DNA of 64,000 nucleotides from Mycobacterium numidiamassiliense (GTDB lineage Bacteria; Actinomycetota; Actinomycetes; Mycobacteriales; Mycobacteriaceae). The notes beneath the pieces were generated by a model. That model saw only the letters and a list, made by a program, of their open reading frames with translations, did no database searches and was not told where the DNA came from. Positions 9,341 to 18,515 of the stretch are shown here, piece after piece; within the stretch, counting starts at the first letter, position 1, and each line of letters opens with the position of its first letter. The stretch lies in NCBI RefSeq assembly GCF_900157365.1, contig NZ_FUEZ01000004.1, forward strand, positions 2,405,066 through 2,469,065, given 5' to 3'. Made by a program: the position numbers and the translations under genes.

Positions 9341-10179
9341 TGTGGCGGCTGCGGGTGGTGCACACCACCGGATACGCCTACCAGTCGGCGGTCACCGCGT
9401 CCTACAACGAGGCCCGGCTGACCCCACAGTCTGACACCCGGCAAAACGTCATCCTCAATCGTGTGGAAACCATCCCGGCCACCCGGTCGTACCGCTTCAA
9501 CGACTACTGGGGGACTGCCGTCACTGCGTTCGATCTGCACGCGCCGCACACCGATCTCACGGTGACGTCGTCATCGGTTGTCGAGACGGAACGGCCTGAA
9601 CCGCCCGAGAGCGAGGTCGGTTGGGACGATCTGCAATCCGAGGCGGTGATCGATCGTTTCGACGAACTGCTGCGCCCGACCGCGCATACGCCGGCCAGCA
9701 AGCGCCTCAAGACCATCTCCAAGAAGCTCGCCAAGAATCTGGATCCCACCGAAGCCGTTGTCGCCACGGCCAAGTGGGTGCGCGAGGAACTGGACTACAT
9801 GCCGGGGACAACCAGTGTGTACACGTCGGGCCTCGACGCGCTGAACGAAGGCAGGGGCGTCTGCCAGGACTTCGTGCATCTTTCGCTGATGATGTTGCGC
9901 GACATGGGCATTCCCGCGCGTTATGTGTCGGGATACCTGCATCCCAAGAAGAACGCCGTCGTCGGGGACACCGTGGACGGACGAAGCCACGCGTGGATTC
10001 AGGCCTGGACCGGCGGGTGGTGGAACTACGACCCCACCAACGACAGCGAAATCAACGAGCAATACGTCAGCGTCGGCGTCGGCCGCGACTACTCCGACGT
10101 GTCCCCGCTGAAGGGGATCTACTCGGGAGAAGGCGCCACCGACCTCGACGTGGTCGTGGAGGTCACCCGGCTCGCGTAG
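9340..10179 (+). CDS. transglutaminase-like cysteine protease/acyltransferase (Rv2409c-like)
   Basis: 279 residues with an N-terminal beta domain (MWRLRVVHTTGYAYQSAV) and a transglutaminase core. The presumed Cys-His-Asp triad lies in GRGVCQDFVHL (about 173-183), GRSHAWIQAW (about 215-224) and NYDPTND (about 228-234). Family members are mostly peptidases or amidases, not cross-linkers. The ATG at 9340 overlaps the alpha-E stop by one base position (TGATG), completing a three-gene overlapping operon with the ATP-grasp and alpha-E genes. A longer frame upstream was rejected because it lies inside the alpha-E gene. Confidence 0.9.
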   Translation: MWRLRVVHTTGYAYQSAVTASYNEARLTPQSDTRQNVILNRVETIPATRSYRFNDYWGTAVTAFDLHAPHTDLTVTSSSVVETERPEPPESEVGWDDLQSEAVIDRFDELLRPTAHTPASKRLKTISKKLAKNLDPTEAVVATAKWVREELDYMPGTTSVYTSGLDALNEGRGVCQDFVHLSLMMLRDMGIPARYVSGYLHPKKNAVVGDTVDGRSHAWIQAWTGGWWNYDPTNDSEINEQYVSVGVGRDYSDVSPLKGIYSGEGATDLDVVVEVTRLA

Positions 10180-10218
10180 CGGGCTGACCGCCGAAGTCGT
10201 TGCAGTGCAATGGAATAA

Positions 10219-11055
10219 CTACGGCTGGACTTCGACGCGGTGCAGATCGTCGCCGAGTTCGATACGCCCGCCGAATTCCGAGGCGGCCAGGGTGCGCCAC
10301 TGTTCTTCTTGGCCGGGGACCAGCGCCGGGACGTAGTGCGTCATCACCAGGATGTCCGCACCCGCGCGGGCCGCGGTCGCCGCCGCTTGCTCTACGGACG
10401 AGTGGTAGTCGCAGATGTCCTGCAGCCGCTGCTGCGGAATGTTCGCGACGATGTCTTTGCGAATCACGGTGTGCACCAGCGCACCTGCCCCCGCCGCCAG
10501 CTCGTCCAGGCTGGCGCACGGCACCGTGTCCCCGGCGAGTACCGCTGAGGCGCCACCGGATTCGATCCGGAATCCGATGGTGGGTGCCACCGGCCGATGA
10601 TCGGTGGGGGCGACGCGGATCGAGACGCCGTCGCGGTCCCATACCTGGCCTTCGGTGTATTCGTGGACCTCGATCGCCGGCGGGGCGTTGAGATCGTCGT
10701 GATGGGCCAGCCGGTAGCCGATGTCGTGGCTGAATGCCTTCAGCATCGCGTCGACGGTCTCCGCGGTGCCGGGCGGCCCGATGATCGGCAGCGGTGCGGG
10801 GTCGGGTGTGAAGGTGGTGATCCAGCGCGTGATCAACAGGTCGCCGAGTTCGGCGATGTGGTCGCTGTGCAAGTGGGTGAGCAGCAGCGCCGACAGCCCG
10901 CTGGCGCCCACGCCGACCGCGGCCGCCCGCTGCAGCACACCACGCCCGCAGTCGACCAGGAACACCTGACCGCCGGCCCGCACCAGAGTCGAGGGCCCGG
11001 CGCGATTCGGGTCGGGTATCGGGCTCCCGGTACCAAGCAACGTGATCTCGATCAT
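10219..11055 (-). CDS. metallo-beta-lactamase-fold hydrolase, RNase Z-like (Rv2407-like)
   Basis: 278 residues starting MIEITLLGTGSPIPDPNRAG at an ATG at 11055. The zinc motif THLHSDH lies near residues 60-66, with VLAGDT (about 172-177) and MTHYVP (about 243-248) supplying later ligands. The pattern is that of the RNase Z/arylsulfatase-like branch; in M. tuberculosis the orthologue is annotated as a possible ribonuclease Z that would trim tRNA 3' ends, but substrate specificity is not shown by sequence. It converges on the transglutaminase-like gene and diverges from the CBS gene. The PE gene found near here in M. tuberculosis is absent. Confidence 0.82.
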   Translation of the reverse strand: MIEITLLGTGSPIPDPNRAGPSTLVRAGGQVFLVDCGRGVLQRAAAVGVGASGLSALLLTHLHSDHIAELGDLLITRWITTFTPDPAPLPIIGPPGTAETVDAMLKAFSHDIGYRLAHHDDLNAPPAIEVHEYTEGQVWDRDGVSIRVAPTDHRPVAPTIGFRIESGGASAVLAGDTVPCASLDELAAGAGALVHTVIRKDIVANIPQQRLQDICDYHSSVEQAAATAARAGADILVMTHYVPALVPGQEEQWRTLAASEFGGRIELGDDLHRVEVQP

Positions 11056-11269
11056 GGCCACGATCCTGCCAAGCGGTGCCGCCGGATCGCAGCCGATTGG
11101 CCGACCGACATCTGCCGCCGGCCAAGATTTCACCGTCAGCGGCGCGCCGTGTTCGCGGGTAGACCTGGGGGTATGGCGCCTTTCGGCCGTGGCGTTGCCG
11201 TGGTGGCTTTCCCGGCACGCCAGTTAGCCGTAGCCTGTTGTGAAGCAGATCACAACGAGTGGAGGCTTG

Positions 11270-11698
11270 ATGCGGATCGCGGACGTCTTGCGGAACAAGG
11301 GTGCGGCGGTAGTGACGATCAACCCCGAGGCCACGGTCGGGGAGCTGCTGGCCGGCCTCGCCGAACAAAATATCGGCGCCATGGTGGTGGTCGGCGACGA
11401 GGGTGTGGTCGGCATCGTCTCCGAGCGCGACGTCGTGCGCCAGCTGCACGCCCACGGCGCCAGCGTGCTCCACCGCCCGATTTCCACGATCATGACCACG
11501 ATGGTGGCCACCTGCACCAAGTCCGACACGGTCGACGCCATCAGCGTGCTGATGACCACCAATCGGGTGCGTCACGTGCCGGTGCTCGACGGCAAGAAAC
11601 TGATCGGCATCGTCAGCATCGGCGACGTAGTGAAGACCCGGATGGAGCAACTCGAAGCCGAGCAGGAGCAGCTGCACTCCTACATCACCCAGGGGTGA
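11270..11698 (+). CDS. tandem CBS-domain protein (Rv2406c-like)
   Basis: 142 residues comprising two CBS motifs (about 5-60 and 75-130; GIVSERDVVRQL and GIVSIGDVVKTR end each). The ATG at 11270 is chosen because GGAGG lies five bases upstream; an upstream GTG at 11240 would extend it by ten poorly conserved residues. CBS pairs bind adenine nucleotides and regulate partner proteins; no partner domain is fused. A TAGCCT hexamer about 40 bases upstream could be its -10 element. Confidence 0.88.
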   Translation: MRIADVLRNKGAAVVTINPEATVGELLAGLAEQNIGAMVVVGDEGVVGIVSERDVVRQLHAHGASVLHRPISTIMTTMVATCTKSDTVDAISVLMTTNRVRHVPVLDGKKLIGIVSIGDVVKTRMEQLEAEQEQLHSYITQG

Positions 11699-11812
11699 GC
11701 GCGGCCGCCTCCGCGGTCCCATTTGCCTGCCGAAATCCTGCCGAAATCGACGGTGGCGACGCCGTCCTCGGCGTGTCGCCGCGCTCATGTCGATGTCGGG
11801 CGCGCAAGGCGA

Positions 11813-12412
11813 CTAACGCCAGGAATACTCGGCGCGCAGCCGGGCAGCCACCACGTCGAAGATTTCGCGTTCCAGCACGGCGCCCTCGCGCCGAATTCCC
11901 TCCTCGGGAACGTCGAGCACCCGGTCCAGCCGGACCCAGCTCCGCCGCCGTTCGTAGTCCCATTCCCCGGCACCGATTCCGACCCAGTCGGGATCGGTCT
12001 CGTGGCGCTCCTGGCTGGACACCATCAACCCCAACAGGACGCTGCGATCACGCCCCACGACCAGTACGGGGCGGTCTTTGCCCTTGGTGGGATCGTCTTC
12101 GTAGACCACCCAGGTCCAGACGATCTCCCCGGGATCGGCCCGGCCGTCGAGGTCCGGCGCGTAGACCACCTTGCGGGCTCGATGCGCGGTGGGAAAGCTG
12201 GTGCTGGTCACCGGTCGGCCCGCGGTGATCGCGGCGTGCTGTGGCGTGGCCGCGGCGATGACGTCGGCGGTGATCTTTACGGCTTGCTGGAGTTCTCGCA
12301 GCACGATTTGCGAGGTCTGCACGTGGCGGATGAGCCGGGGAGCCTTGTTGACGACCAGGTCCTCGGCGAACCGCTGGAACGTCTTCCACTGGGATTTCCG
12401 GGGCGACGCCAT
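11813..12412 (-). CDS. PemK/MazF-like protein with N-terminal extension (Rv2405-like)
   Basis: 199 residues. The C-terminal two-thirds resembles a PemK/MazF barrel: GEIVWTWVVYEDDPTKGKDRPVLVVG (split about 99-124) corresponds to the GdvvwvdfdPt..geqRPvlVv pattern of that fold, followed by LLGLMVSSQ. The first ~80 residues are an added helical, basic region (MASPRKSQWKTFQRFAED). MazF-like toxins are ribonucleases, but no antitoxin gene is adjacent, so it may be a solitary or non-toxic derivative. It is divergent from lepA across a 99-base gap. Confidence 0.7.
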   Translation of the reverse strand: MASPRKSQWKTFQRFAEDLVVNKAPRLIRHVQTSQIVLRELQQAVKITADVIAAATPQHAAITAGRPVTSTSFPTAHRARKVVYAPDLDGRADPGEIVWTWVVYEDDPTKGKDRPVLVVGRDRSVLLGLMVSSQERHETDPDWVGIGAGEWDYERRRSWVRLDRVLDVPEEGIRREGAVLEREIFDVVAARLRAEYSWR

Positions 12413-12500
12413 ATTCGCAGCATAGACGCGAGCGACCCGCCAGGATTGGGTCCTGATGGCCGTGCACGGATACCCTGAGAGTTCGAAAACCGCCGCTTCC

Positions 12501-12514
12501 AGGAGATTCCCATC
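12501..12514 (+). promoter_or_regulatory. ribosome-binding site and non-canonical ATC start of lepA
   Basis: AGGAG (12501-12505), six-base spacer ATTCCC, then ATC (12512-12514). This is the only properly spaced initiation region upstream of the conserved GTPase P-loop in this frame. Confidence 0.7.
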
Positions 12515-14353
12515 AGCAGTTTCGCCGACAAGACCTTCACTCCGCCGGCGCAGATTCGGAACTTCTGCATCATTGCCCACATCGACCACGGCAAGTCCAC
12601 GCTGGCGGACCGGATGCTTCAGCTCACCGGCGTCGTCGCGGACCGGGACATGCGTGCCCAGTACCTGGACCGGATGGACATCGAGCGCGAGCGCGGCATC
12701 ACGATCAAGGCGCAGAACGTGCGGTTGCCCTGGCGGGTGGGCGACACCGATTACGTGTTGCACCTGATCGACACCCCAGGGCACGTCGACTTCACCTACG
12801 AGGTGTCGCGCGCCCTGGAAGCCTGTGAGGGCGCGGTGTTGCTCGTCGACGCCGCGCAGGGCATCGAGGCGCAGACGCTGGCCAACCTCTATCTGGCGCT
12901 GGACCGCGACCTGCACATCATCCCGGTGCTCAACAAGATCGACCTGCCCGCCGCCGACCCGGAGCGCTACGCGGCCGAGATCGCTCACATCATCGGCTGT
13001 GAGCCCGGCGATGTGCTGCGGGTGTCCGGCAAGACCGGGGCGGGTGTCGCCGAACTGCTCGACCACGTGGTGGCTGAGGTGCCGCCGCCACAGGGCGACG
13101 CCGACGCGCCCACCCGCGCAATGATTTTCGACTCCGTCTACGACATCTACCGCGGCGTGGTCACCTACGTTCGCGTGGTGGACGGCAAGATCACCCCACG
13201 CGAGCGCATCCTGATGATGTCCACCGGCGCCGTCCACGAACTGCTCGAGGTCGGCATCGTCTCGCCCGAACCGAAACCCAGCGTGGGCCTCGGGGTCGGC
13301 GAGGTCGGCTACCTGATCACCGGCGTGAAGGATGTCCGCCAATCCAAGGTCGGGGACACCGTGACGACGGCTCGCAACGGCGCCAAGGACGCCCTCACGG
13401 GCTACCGCGAGCCGCGGCCGATGGTCTATTCGGGGCTCTATCCCGTCGACGGCTCCGACTACCCGGTTCTGCGCGACGCCCTGGACAAGCTGCAGCTCAA
13501 CGACGCTGCCCTGACCTACGAGCCCGAAACGTCGGTGGCGCTGGGCTTCGGCTTCCGGTGCGGCTTTTTGGGCCTGCTGCACATGGAGATCACCCGTGAG
13601 CGCCTGGAGCGTGAATTCGACCTGGACCTGATCTCGACGTCGCCGAACGTCGTCTACCGGGTGATCAAAGAGGACGACAGCGAGATCGTGGTGACCAACC
13701 CGTCGGATTGGCCAGAAGGCAAGGTGCGCACGATTTACGAGCCCGTCGTCAAGACCACCGTCATCGCGCCCAGTGAGTTCATCGGCACCATCATGGAGCT
13801 CTGCCAGTCACGCCGCGGCGAGCTGGGTGGCATGGATTACCTGTCGCCCGAACGGGTGGAGCTGCGATACACAATGCCGTTGGGGGAGATCATCTTTGAC
13901 TTCTTCGACTCGTTGAAGTCGCGCACCCGCGGCTATGCCAGCCTCGACTACGAGGAAGCGGGCGAGCAGGAGGCCCAGCTGGTGAAGGTCGACATCCTCC
14001 TTCAGGGCGAGGCCGTCGATGCGTTCAGCGCGATCGTGCACAAGGACGGGGCCGCGGCCTACGGCAACAAGATGACCACCAAACTCAAGGAACTCATCCC
14101 GCGCCAGCAGTTCGAGGTGCCCATTCAGGCTGCCATCGGATCGAAAATCATTGCCCGCGAGAACATTCGGGCAATTCGCAAGGACGTGCTGTCCAAGTGC
14201 TACGGCGGTGACATCACCCGTAAACGCAAACTTCTGGAAAAACAGAAGGAAGGCAAGAAGCGGATGAAAACCATTGGGCGCGTTGACGTACCACAGGAAG
14301 CATTCGTCGCCGCGTTGTCCACCGATACGGCGGGGGACAAGGGTAAGAAGTGA
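12512..14353 (+). CDS. lepA: elongation factor 4 (LepA), apparent ATC start codon
   Basis: GTPase of the translation-factor family that back-translocates stalled ribosomes. GTP-binding motifs are AHIDHGKST (about residues 17-25), RGITI (about 60-64), DTPGH (about 88-92) and NKID (about 142-145); the C-terminal LepA-specific domain ends RMKTIGRVDVPQEAF. The frame is closed by a TGA at 12477-12479 and contains no ATG, GTG or TTG before the ATG at 12614, which lies past the P-loop and cannot be the start. AGGAG at 12501-12505 is followed after six bases by ATC AGC AGT TTC GCC, so ATC at 12512 is the best start (613 aa); ATT at 12506 abuts the AGGAG and is less likely. Confidence 0.9.
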   Translation: MSSFADKTFTPPAQIRNFCIIAHIDHGKSTLADRMLQLTGVVADRDMRAQYLDRMDIERERGITIKAQNVRLPWRVGDTDYVLHLIDTPGHVDFTYEVSRALEACEGAVLLVDAAQGIEAQTLANLYLALDRDLHIIPVLNKIDLPAADPERYAAEIAHIIGCEPGDVLRVSGKTGAGVAELLDHVVAEVPPPQGDADAPTRAMIFDSVYDIYRGVVTYVRVVDGKITPRERILMMSTGAVHELLEVGIVSPEPKPSVGLGVGEVGYLITGVKDVRQSKVGDTVTTARNGAKDALTGYREPRPMVYSGLYPVDGSDYPVLRDALDKLQLNDAALTYEPETSVALGFGFRCGFLGLLHMEITRERLEREFDLDLISTSPNVVYRVIKEDDSEIVVTNPSDWPEGKVRTIYEPVVKTTVIAPSEFIGTIMELCQSRRGELGGMDYLSPERVELRYTMPLGEIIFDFFDSLKSRTRGYASLDYEEAGEQEAQLVKVDILLQGEAVDAFSAIVHKDGAAAYGNKMTTKLKELIPRQQFEVPIQAAIGSKIIARENIRAIRKDVLSKCYGGDITRKRKLLEKQKEGKKRMKTIGRVDVPQEAFVAALSTDTAGDKGKK

Positions 14354-15081
14354 GACGCCGCCGGTGTCTCATGGCCGCGCTGGCGGCCGTGATCCTGGTC
14401 GGCGGGTGCGACGACATCGCCAGTGGCACAGCGCGGCCGGCGCCGGGCGCGGCACGTCCGGCCCTCAAACAGGTCTTGCTCGACGGCGCCGCGCTGACCA
14501 AGCTTCTCGGCCAGCCGTTCAAGGGTGTGCCGTTCTCCCCGCCGTCCTACGGCGGCAGCGAAAAGTTTGGAACCGCTTATGAATCGGCCACTCCCGCCGA
14601 GTGCGTCGGCGTCGTGTTCATGATGCAGAAGATCGCTTACCAGTCCGTCCCCGTGCAGAACGTCGCCGATGAGATGTGGACGAGCGACGATCACTCCTCC
14701 GTGAGGGTGGATTCCGTCGACGAGGGCGTGCTGTCGTTCCCCAGTTCCAAGGACGCCGCCGCGGCGTTCGCGAAGTTTTCCGCGCAATGGCAGGAATGCG
14801 ACAGCACGACACTCAACGTTTCCTCCGTTACCTCCGCCAGCAACGTCATCTCCGACGTACGCATCGCGGATTCGGTTGTCGCGGCAAGCGTCGTGATGCA
14901 TCCGCCCGAACACTCGATCCTGACGCCGGTACCGGTATCCCGCGCTCTCGGCGTGCGGGGCAATTATCTCGTCGAGGTCGCGGTGGACTTTTTCGGTAAC
15001 GGCGACCCGTCGGCGCAGGGGTCCGCGGACATCAAGACCAGCGCCATCGACATTGTGCATGCCATGCTCGCGCTGAGCTGA
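14350..15081 (+). CDS. lppR: lipoprotein with PknH-sensor-like domain (LppR-like)
   Basis: 243 residues. The N-terminal MRRRRCLMAALAAVILVGGC is a lipoprotein signal with lipobox VGGC (about 17-20), so the mature protein is probably lipid-anchored on the outer face of the membrane. The remainder fits the mycobacterial PknH-type extracellular sensor fold: paired cysteines (near 84 and 154), LLDGAALTKLLG at the start and a DFFGNGDP loop near the end. The GTG at 14350 overlaps the lepA stop (GTGA), so the two genes are coupled. Ligand and function are unknown. Confidence 0.82.
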   Translation: MRRRRCLMAALAAVILVGGCDDIASGTARPAPGAARPALKQVLLDGAALTKLLGQPFKGVPFSPPSYGGSEKFGTAYESATPAECVGVVFMMQKIAYQSVPVQNVADEMWTSDDHSSVRVDSVDEGVLSFPSSKDAAAAFAKFSAQWQECDSTTLNVSSVTSASNVISDVRIADSVVAASVVMHPPEHSILTPVPVSRALGVRGNYLVEVAVDFFGNGDPSAQGSADIKTSAIDIVHAMLALS

Positions 15082-15113
15082 GCGCTGGCCTGCTACATCT
15101 ACATCGGCGCAAT

Positions 15114-17162
15114 CTACATCGGCGCGTTGGCTGGCTGGAACATGCCGGACCCGTCGTACTCCTCCTCGGCGCGAATCACGTGCACCACCGCGTTGATCAG
15201 CGCCAGATGGGTGAACGCCTGCGGGAAGTTGCCCAAGTGCCGGCCGGTGCGTGGCTCGATCTCCTCGGCGTAGAGGTGTAGCGGGCTGGCGTAGGACAGC
15301 AGTCGCTCACACAGCCGCTTGGCGCGGGCTACCTCGCCGATCTCGACCAGCGCCGACACCAGCCAGAACGAGCAAATGGTGAAAGTGCCCTCCTCGCCGG
15401 ACAGCCCGTCGTCGGTCTCCTCGACCCGGTAGCGCAGCACCAGGCCCTCCTCGGTGAGTTCGTTAGCGATCGCCAGCACCGTGTTGCGTACCCGCGGATC
15501 GTCGGGCGGCAGGAATCGGGTCAGGACCACGAGTAGCAGCGAGGCGTCCAGCGCGTCGCTGCCGTAGCGCTGGGTCAACACGCCGCGGGAGTCGACGCCG
15601 TGCTTGAGAATGTCGGCCTTGATCTCCTCGGCGACGGCCCGCCACTGCTGGGCATAGCTCTTCTCGCCTTGTCGCTCAGCGAGTTTCGAGCCGCGGTCCA
15701 GCGCCACCCAGCACATCACCTTCGACGAGGTGAAGTGCTGGGGCTCCCCGCGAACCTCCCAGATTCCGCGGTCGGGCTCACGCCAGTGCGCGATCGCCTC
15801 TTCGACCTGCTTCTTGAGCACCGGCCACAACGTCTCGGGGACCTGCTCGCGTGACTTGGCGTGCAGGTAGAACGAGTCCAGGATGGAACCCCAAATGTCA
15901 TGCTGCACTTGGTCGAACGCGCCGTTGCCGATTCGCACCGGGCGGGCATGGTCGTAGCCGGAGAGGTGGTTGAGCTCCTCTTCGACCAGGCTGCGTTCGC
16001 CGCCCACGCCGTACATCACCTGCAGCGGATGACGCTCATTGCTGTTGGCGCCGGACACGTCGGCGATGAAGGCGAAGAAGTCGTCGGCCTCGCGGTCCAG
16101 CCCCAGCGTGTAAAGCCCCCACAACGCGAACGTCGAGTCACGCACCCAGGCGTAACGGTAGTCCCAATTGCGTTGGCCCCCAGGTGTTTCCGGGAGCGAC
16201 GTGGTGGCCGCGGCCAAGAGCGCACCGGTGGGCGAATACGTCAGTCCCTTCAGCGTCAGCGCGCTGCGCTGCAGGTAGGCCCGCCAAGGGTGGTCGGGGA
16301 AGTTGCCGATGTTGATCCATTGCCGCCAACACTCGGTGGTTTGCCACATCTTGTCGGCGGCCTCCTCGTACGTCTGCGGCGCCGGGTGCTTGGTCCAACT
16401 CAGCGCGACGAACACGTCGTCGCCTTCTTTCATGCGGGTGCGTGCCCGCGCTTCACGGCCCTCGATCCCGATGCGCAGGTTGGTCGTCAGCTTCAGGGCC
16501 GGGTGGTCGTCGGGCGCCCTGCCCGCGCGGGCGGTCGCCTCGTTGTAGGCGTTCGCCGAGTACTCCCAGCAGGCGCTGTCGCGGTGGTAGTCGAACGCCG
16601 GTTCGCAGCTCATCATCAGCTCGACGGTGCCGCTGACGCAGCGGACCGTGCGCAGCAGGATGTGCTCGGCGTCCCAGTCCATCGGCGTGCGGCGGTGCGT
16701 CCTGGATCGGCGTTCGATGTCGTGCCACGGGCCCATCACCAGGGCGTCGCGCACGATCAGCCAGCCGGTGTGGGTCTGCCAAGTGGTCTCCATGATCAGG
16801 CTGCCCGGCAGGTAGCGGCGGGCCGACGGCACCGAGACGCCGTAGGGCCCCAACCGGAAGTGGCCGGCACTGCGGTCCAGCATCGCGCCGAACACGCTGG
16901 GCGAGTCCGGCCGCGGAACACACATCCACTCCACTGCGCCGGCGGGGGAGATCAGGCAGGTCGTCTCCCAGTCGGACAAGAATGCGTAATCGGCGATCGG
17001 GGGAAACGGATTGCGCAGCGGGCCGCCGGAGATAAAGGGTGCGGGTGCGCTGAAGTCGAGCGGCGACGCCAGGGACGAGTCGCGAGCCGTCAGCGGGACA
17101 GTTCCGAAGTCTTTCGGGCCGGCATCGGCGGGTCGGTCGGCGGGCTCAGCGTGCAGGACCAT
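15114..17162 (-). CDS. GH15-family glycosidase, trehalase-type (Rv2402-like)
   Basis: 682 residues from an ATG at 17162. The (alpha/alpha)6-barrel signature QRNWDYRYAWVRDS lies near residues 327-340 and the distal catalytic-glutamate segment GEEGTFTICSFW near 587-598. The N-terminal domain PIADYAFLSDWETTCLISP is typical of the mycobacterial GH15 protein with trehalase activity reported for Rv2402; glucoamylase-like enzymes share the fold. It would hydrolyse trehalose to glucose in the cytosol. The frame stays open to 17615 but the extension is Arg-rich and not family-like. The ~50 residues before the conserved domain may indicate a start further downstream. Confidence 0.85.
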   Translation of the reverse strand: MVLHAEPADRPADAGPKDFGTVPLTARDSSLASPLDFSAPAPFISGGPLRNPFPPIADYAFLSDWETTCLISPAGAVEWMCVPRPDSPSVFGAMLDRSAGHFRLGPYGVSVPSARRYLPGSLIMETTWQTHTGWLIVRDALVMGPWHDIERRSRTHRRTPMDWDAEHILLRTVRCVSGTVELMMSCEPAFDYHRDSACWEYSANAYNEATARAGRAPDDHPALKLTTNLRIGIEGREARARTRMKEGDDVFVALSWTKHPAPQTYEEAADKMWQTTECWRQWINIGNFPDHPWRAYLQRSALTLKGLTYSPTGALLAAATTSLPETPGGQRNWDYRYAWVRDSTFALWGLYTLGLDREADDFFAFIADVSGANSNERHPLQVMYGVGGERSLVEEELNHLSGYDHARPVRIGNGAFDQVQHDIWGSILDSFYLHAKSREQVPETLWPVLKKQVEEAIAHWREPDRGIWEVRGEPQHFTSSKVMCWVALDRGSKLAERQGEKSYAQQWRAVAEEIKADILKHGVDSRGVLTQRYGSDALDASLLLVVLTRFLPPDDPRVRNTVLAIANELTEEGLVLRYRVEETDDGLSGEEGTFTICSFWLVSALVEIGEVARAKRLCERLLSYASPLHLYAEEIEPRTGRHLGNFPQAFTHLALINAVVHVIRAEEEYDGSGMFQPANAPM

Positions 17163-17227
17163 TCCGCCATCATCAACTCTCGGGGAGCCCGGCGTCCAGA
17201 GTTTGCCGAGGTGACGCCCCGGCCGGT

Positions 17228-18460
17228 CTATGACGCGCTGCGCCGGGCGAACTTCGGCGTGTGTTCCGAGAGCGGACCGATCGCCACCACGTAGGCGACC
17301 AGTCGCCGCAAGGCGGGCGACCCGATCGCCACTTGCGCGCCACGGGGCAGACCGGCGTCGCGTCCGGTCACCACCCCGGAGATGATCTGCTTGTGGATCA
17401 TCCGTTGCAGGCCCTGCACGATCGCCGTGGGTATCCAGCGGCGCACCTGCACCCGGGCAAGTTCGCGACCCGATACCCGTCCGGCCCGAAGCGGGCCGGC
17501 CAGAATGCGTGCGGCGGCCACGGCATCGGCCACCGCCAAGTTGATGCCGACGCCGCCGACCGGCGACATGGCGTGTGCCGCGTCGCCAATGCACAACACG
17601 CCGTCGGAGTACCACCGGCGGAGCCGATTGAGTTGCACGTCAAGCAGTTTCACGTCGTCGAACGAGGTCAGCGTGTCAACCCGATCGGCGAGCCAGGGCA
17701 CCAGTCCCACGACAACGCGGTGCAACGATTCGATGCCCTCGGCGCGCATTTCGGCGTCGGTTCCCTTGGGGATGATCGATGCGACCTGGTAGTAGTCACC
17801 GCGGTCGATCAGGATGATTCCGTGGCCGGACTCGAAGGTGCCGGCAAGTCCGCTCGGGTCGTCGGCATGGCGCGGCAACCGGAACCACCAGATGTCCATC
17901 GGGGCGCCGAAGGTACGCGTCTTGAGGCCAACCGCGGAGCGCACCGTCGACCCGCGACCGTCACACGCCACGGTCAGGGCGGCGCGCATTTGCTTGGTTT
18001 CGCCGCTCGATTCGCGGTAGGTGACGCCGACGACGCGGTCCCCCTCGCGCACCACACCGGTCACCTCGGTGCTGCGCATCAGCCGGAAGCTGGGTTCTGC
18101 CGCCGCGGCGGTGGCCAACAGCTCGAGGAAGTCCCATTGCGGAACCAGGGCGATGTGCTGATGGGCGCCCGGCAGGCGGGACAAATCGAGATCGACCGGT
18201 TGGCCCTGCATCTGCATGTGCATGGTCTCGATGAGACGACGATGCGGGAGCTGTGCGAATTGCGGCCCCAGACCGAGCTCATCAAGCAGCCGCAGAGTGC
18301 TGGCGTGCACGGTGTCGCCGCGGAAGTCGCGCAGAAAATCTGCGTGCTTTTCCATCACCGTGACTTTCACGCCGCCACGGGCCAAGAGCAGGGCTAACAC
18401 CATGCCCGCCGGGCCTCCGCCGGCGACGAGACAGGTCGTTTCCTCGGTAGCAGTCGGCAT
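17228..18460 (-). CDS. FAD-dependent aromatic-ring-type monooxygenase
   Basis: 410 residues with the three fingerprints of the PHBH/UbiH class: GGGPAGMVLALLLARGG (about 14-30, dinucleotide fold), ACDGRGSTVR (about 155-164) and CIGDAAHAMSPVGGVGINLA (about 288-307, FAD and NAD(P)H contact). The ATG at 18460 is chosen from the N-terminal MPTATEETTCLVAGGG. Family members hydroxylate aromatic or polyketide substrates; nothing nearby indicates the substrate. It is not part of the conserved M. tuberculosis gene order here, so it is probably an accessory gene. Confidence 0.85.
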   Translation of the reverse strand: MPTATEETTCLVAGGGPAGMVLALLLARGGVKVTVMEKHADFLRDFRGDTVHASTLRLLDELGLGPQFAQLPHRRLIETMHMQMQGQPVDLDLSRLPGAHQHIALVPQWDFLELLATAAAAEPSFRLMRSTEVTGVVREGDRVVGVTYRESSGETKQMRAALTVACDGRGSTVRSAVGLKTRTFGAPMDIWWFRLPRHADDPSGLAGTFESGHGIILIDRGDYYQVASIIPKGTDAEMRAEGIESLHRVVVGLVPWLADRVDTLTSFDDVKLLDVQLNRLRRWYSDGVLCIGDAAHAMSPVGGVGINLAVADAVAAARILAGPLRAGRVSGRELARVQVRRWIPTAIVQGLQRMIHKQIISGVVTGRDAGLPRGAQVAIGSPALRRLVAYVVAIGPLSEHTPKFARRSAS

Positions 18461-18515
18461 CAGCCGATCCTGACACAGATTGGTTTCGCTGGCCGTGACG
18501 AATAGTGTGAAGACG

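Noticed and set aside
12614..14353. lepA starting at the first ATG (12614)
   Set aside because: This would remove the P-loop AHIDHGKST that is essential for GTP binding and is conserved in every EF4.
15861..17294. 477-codon plus-strand frame opposite the GH15 gene
   Set aside because: The minus strand carries clear GH15 catalytic signatures over the same bases; the plus frame shows none.
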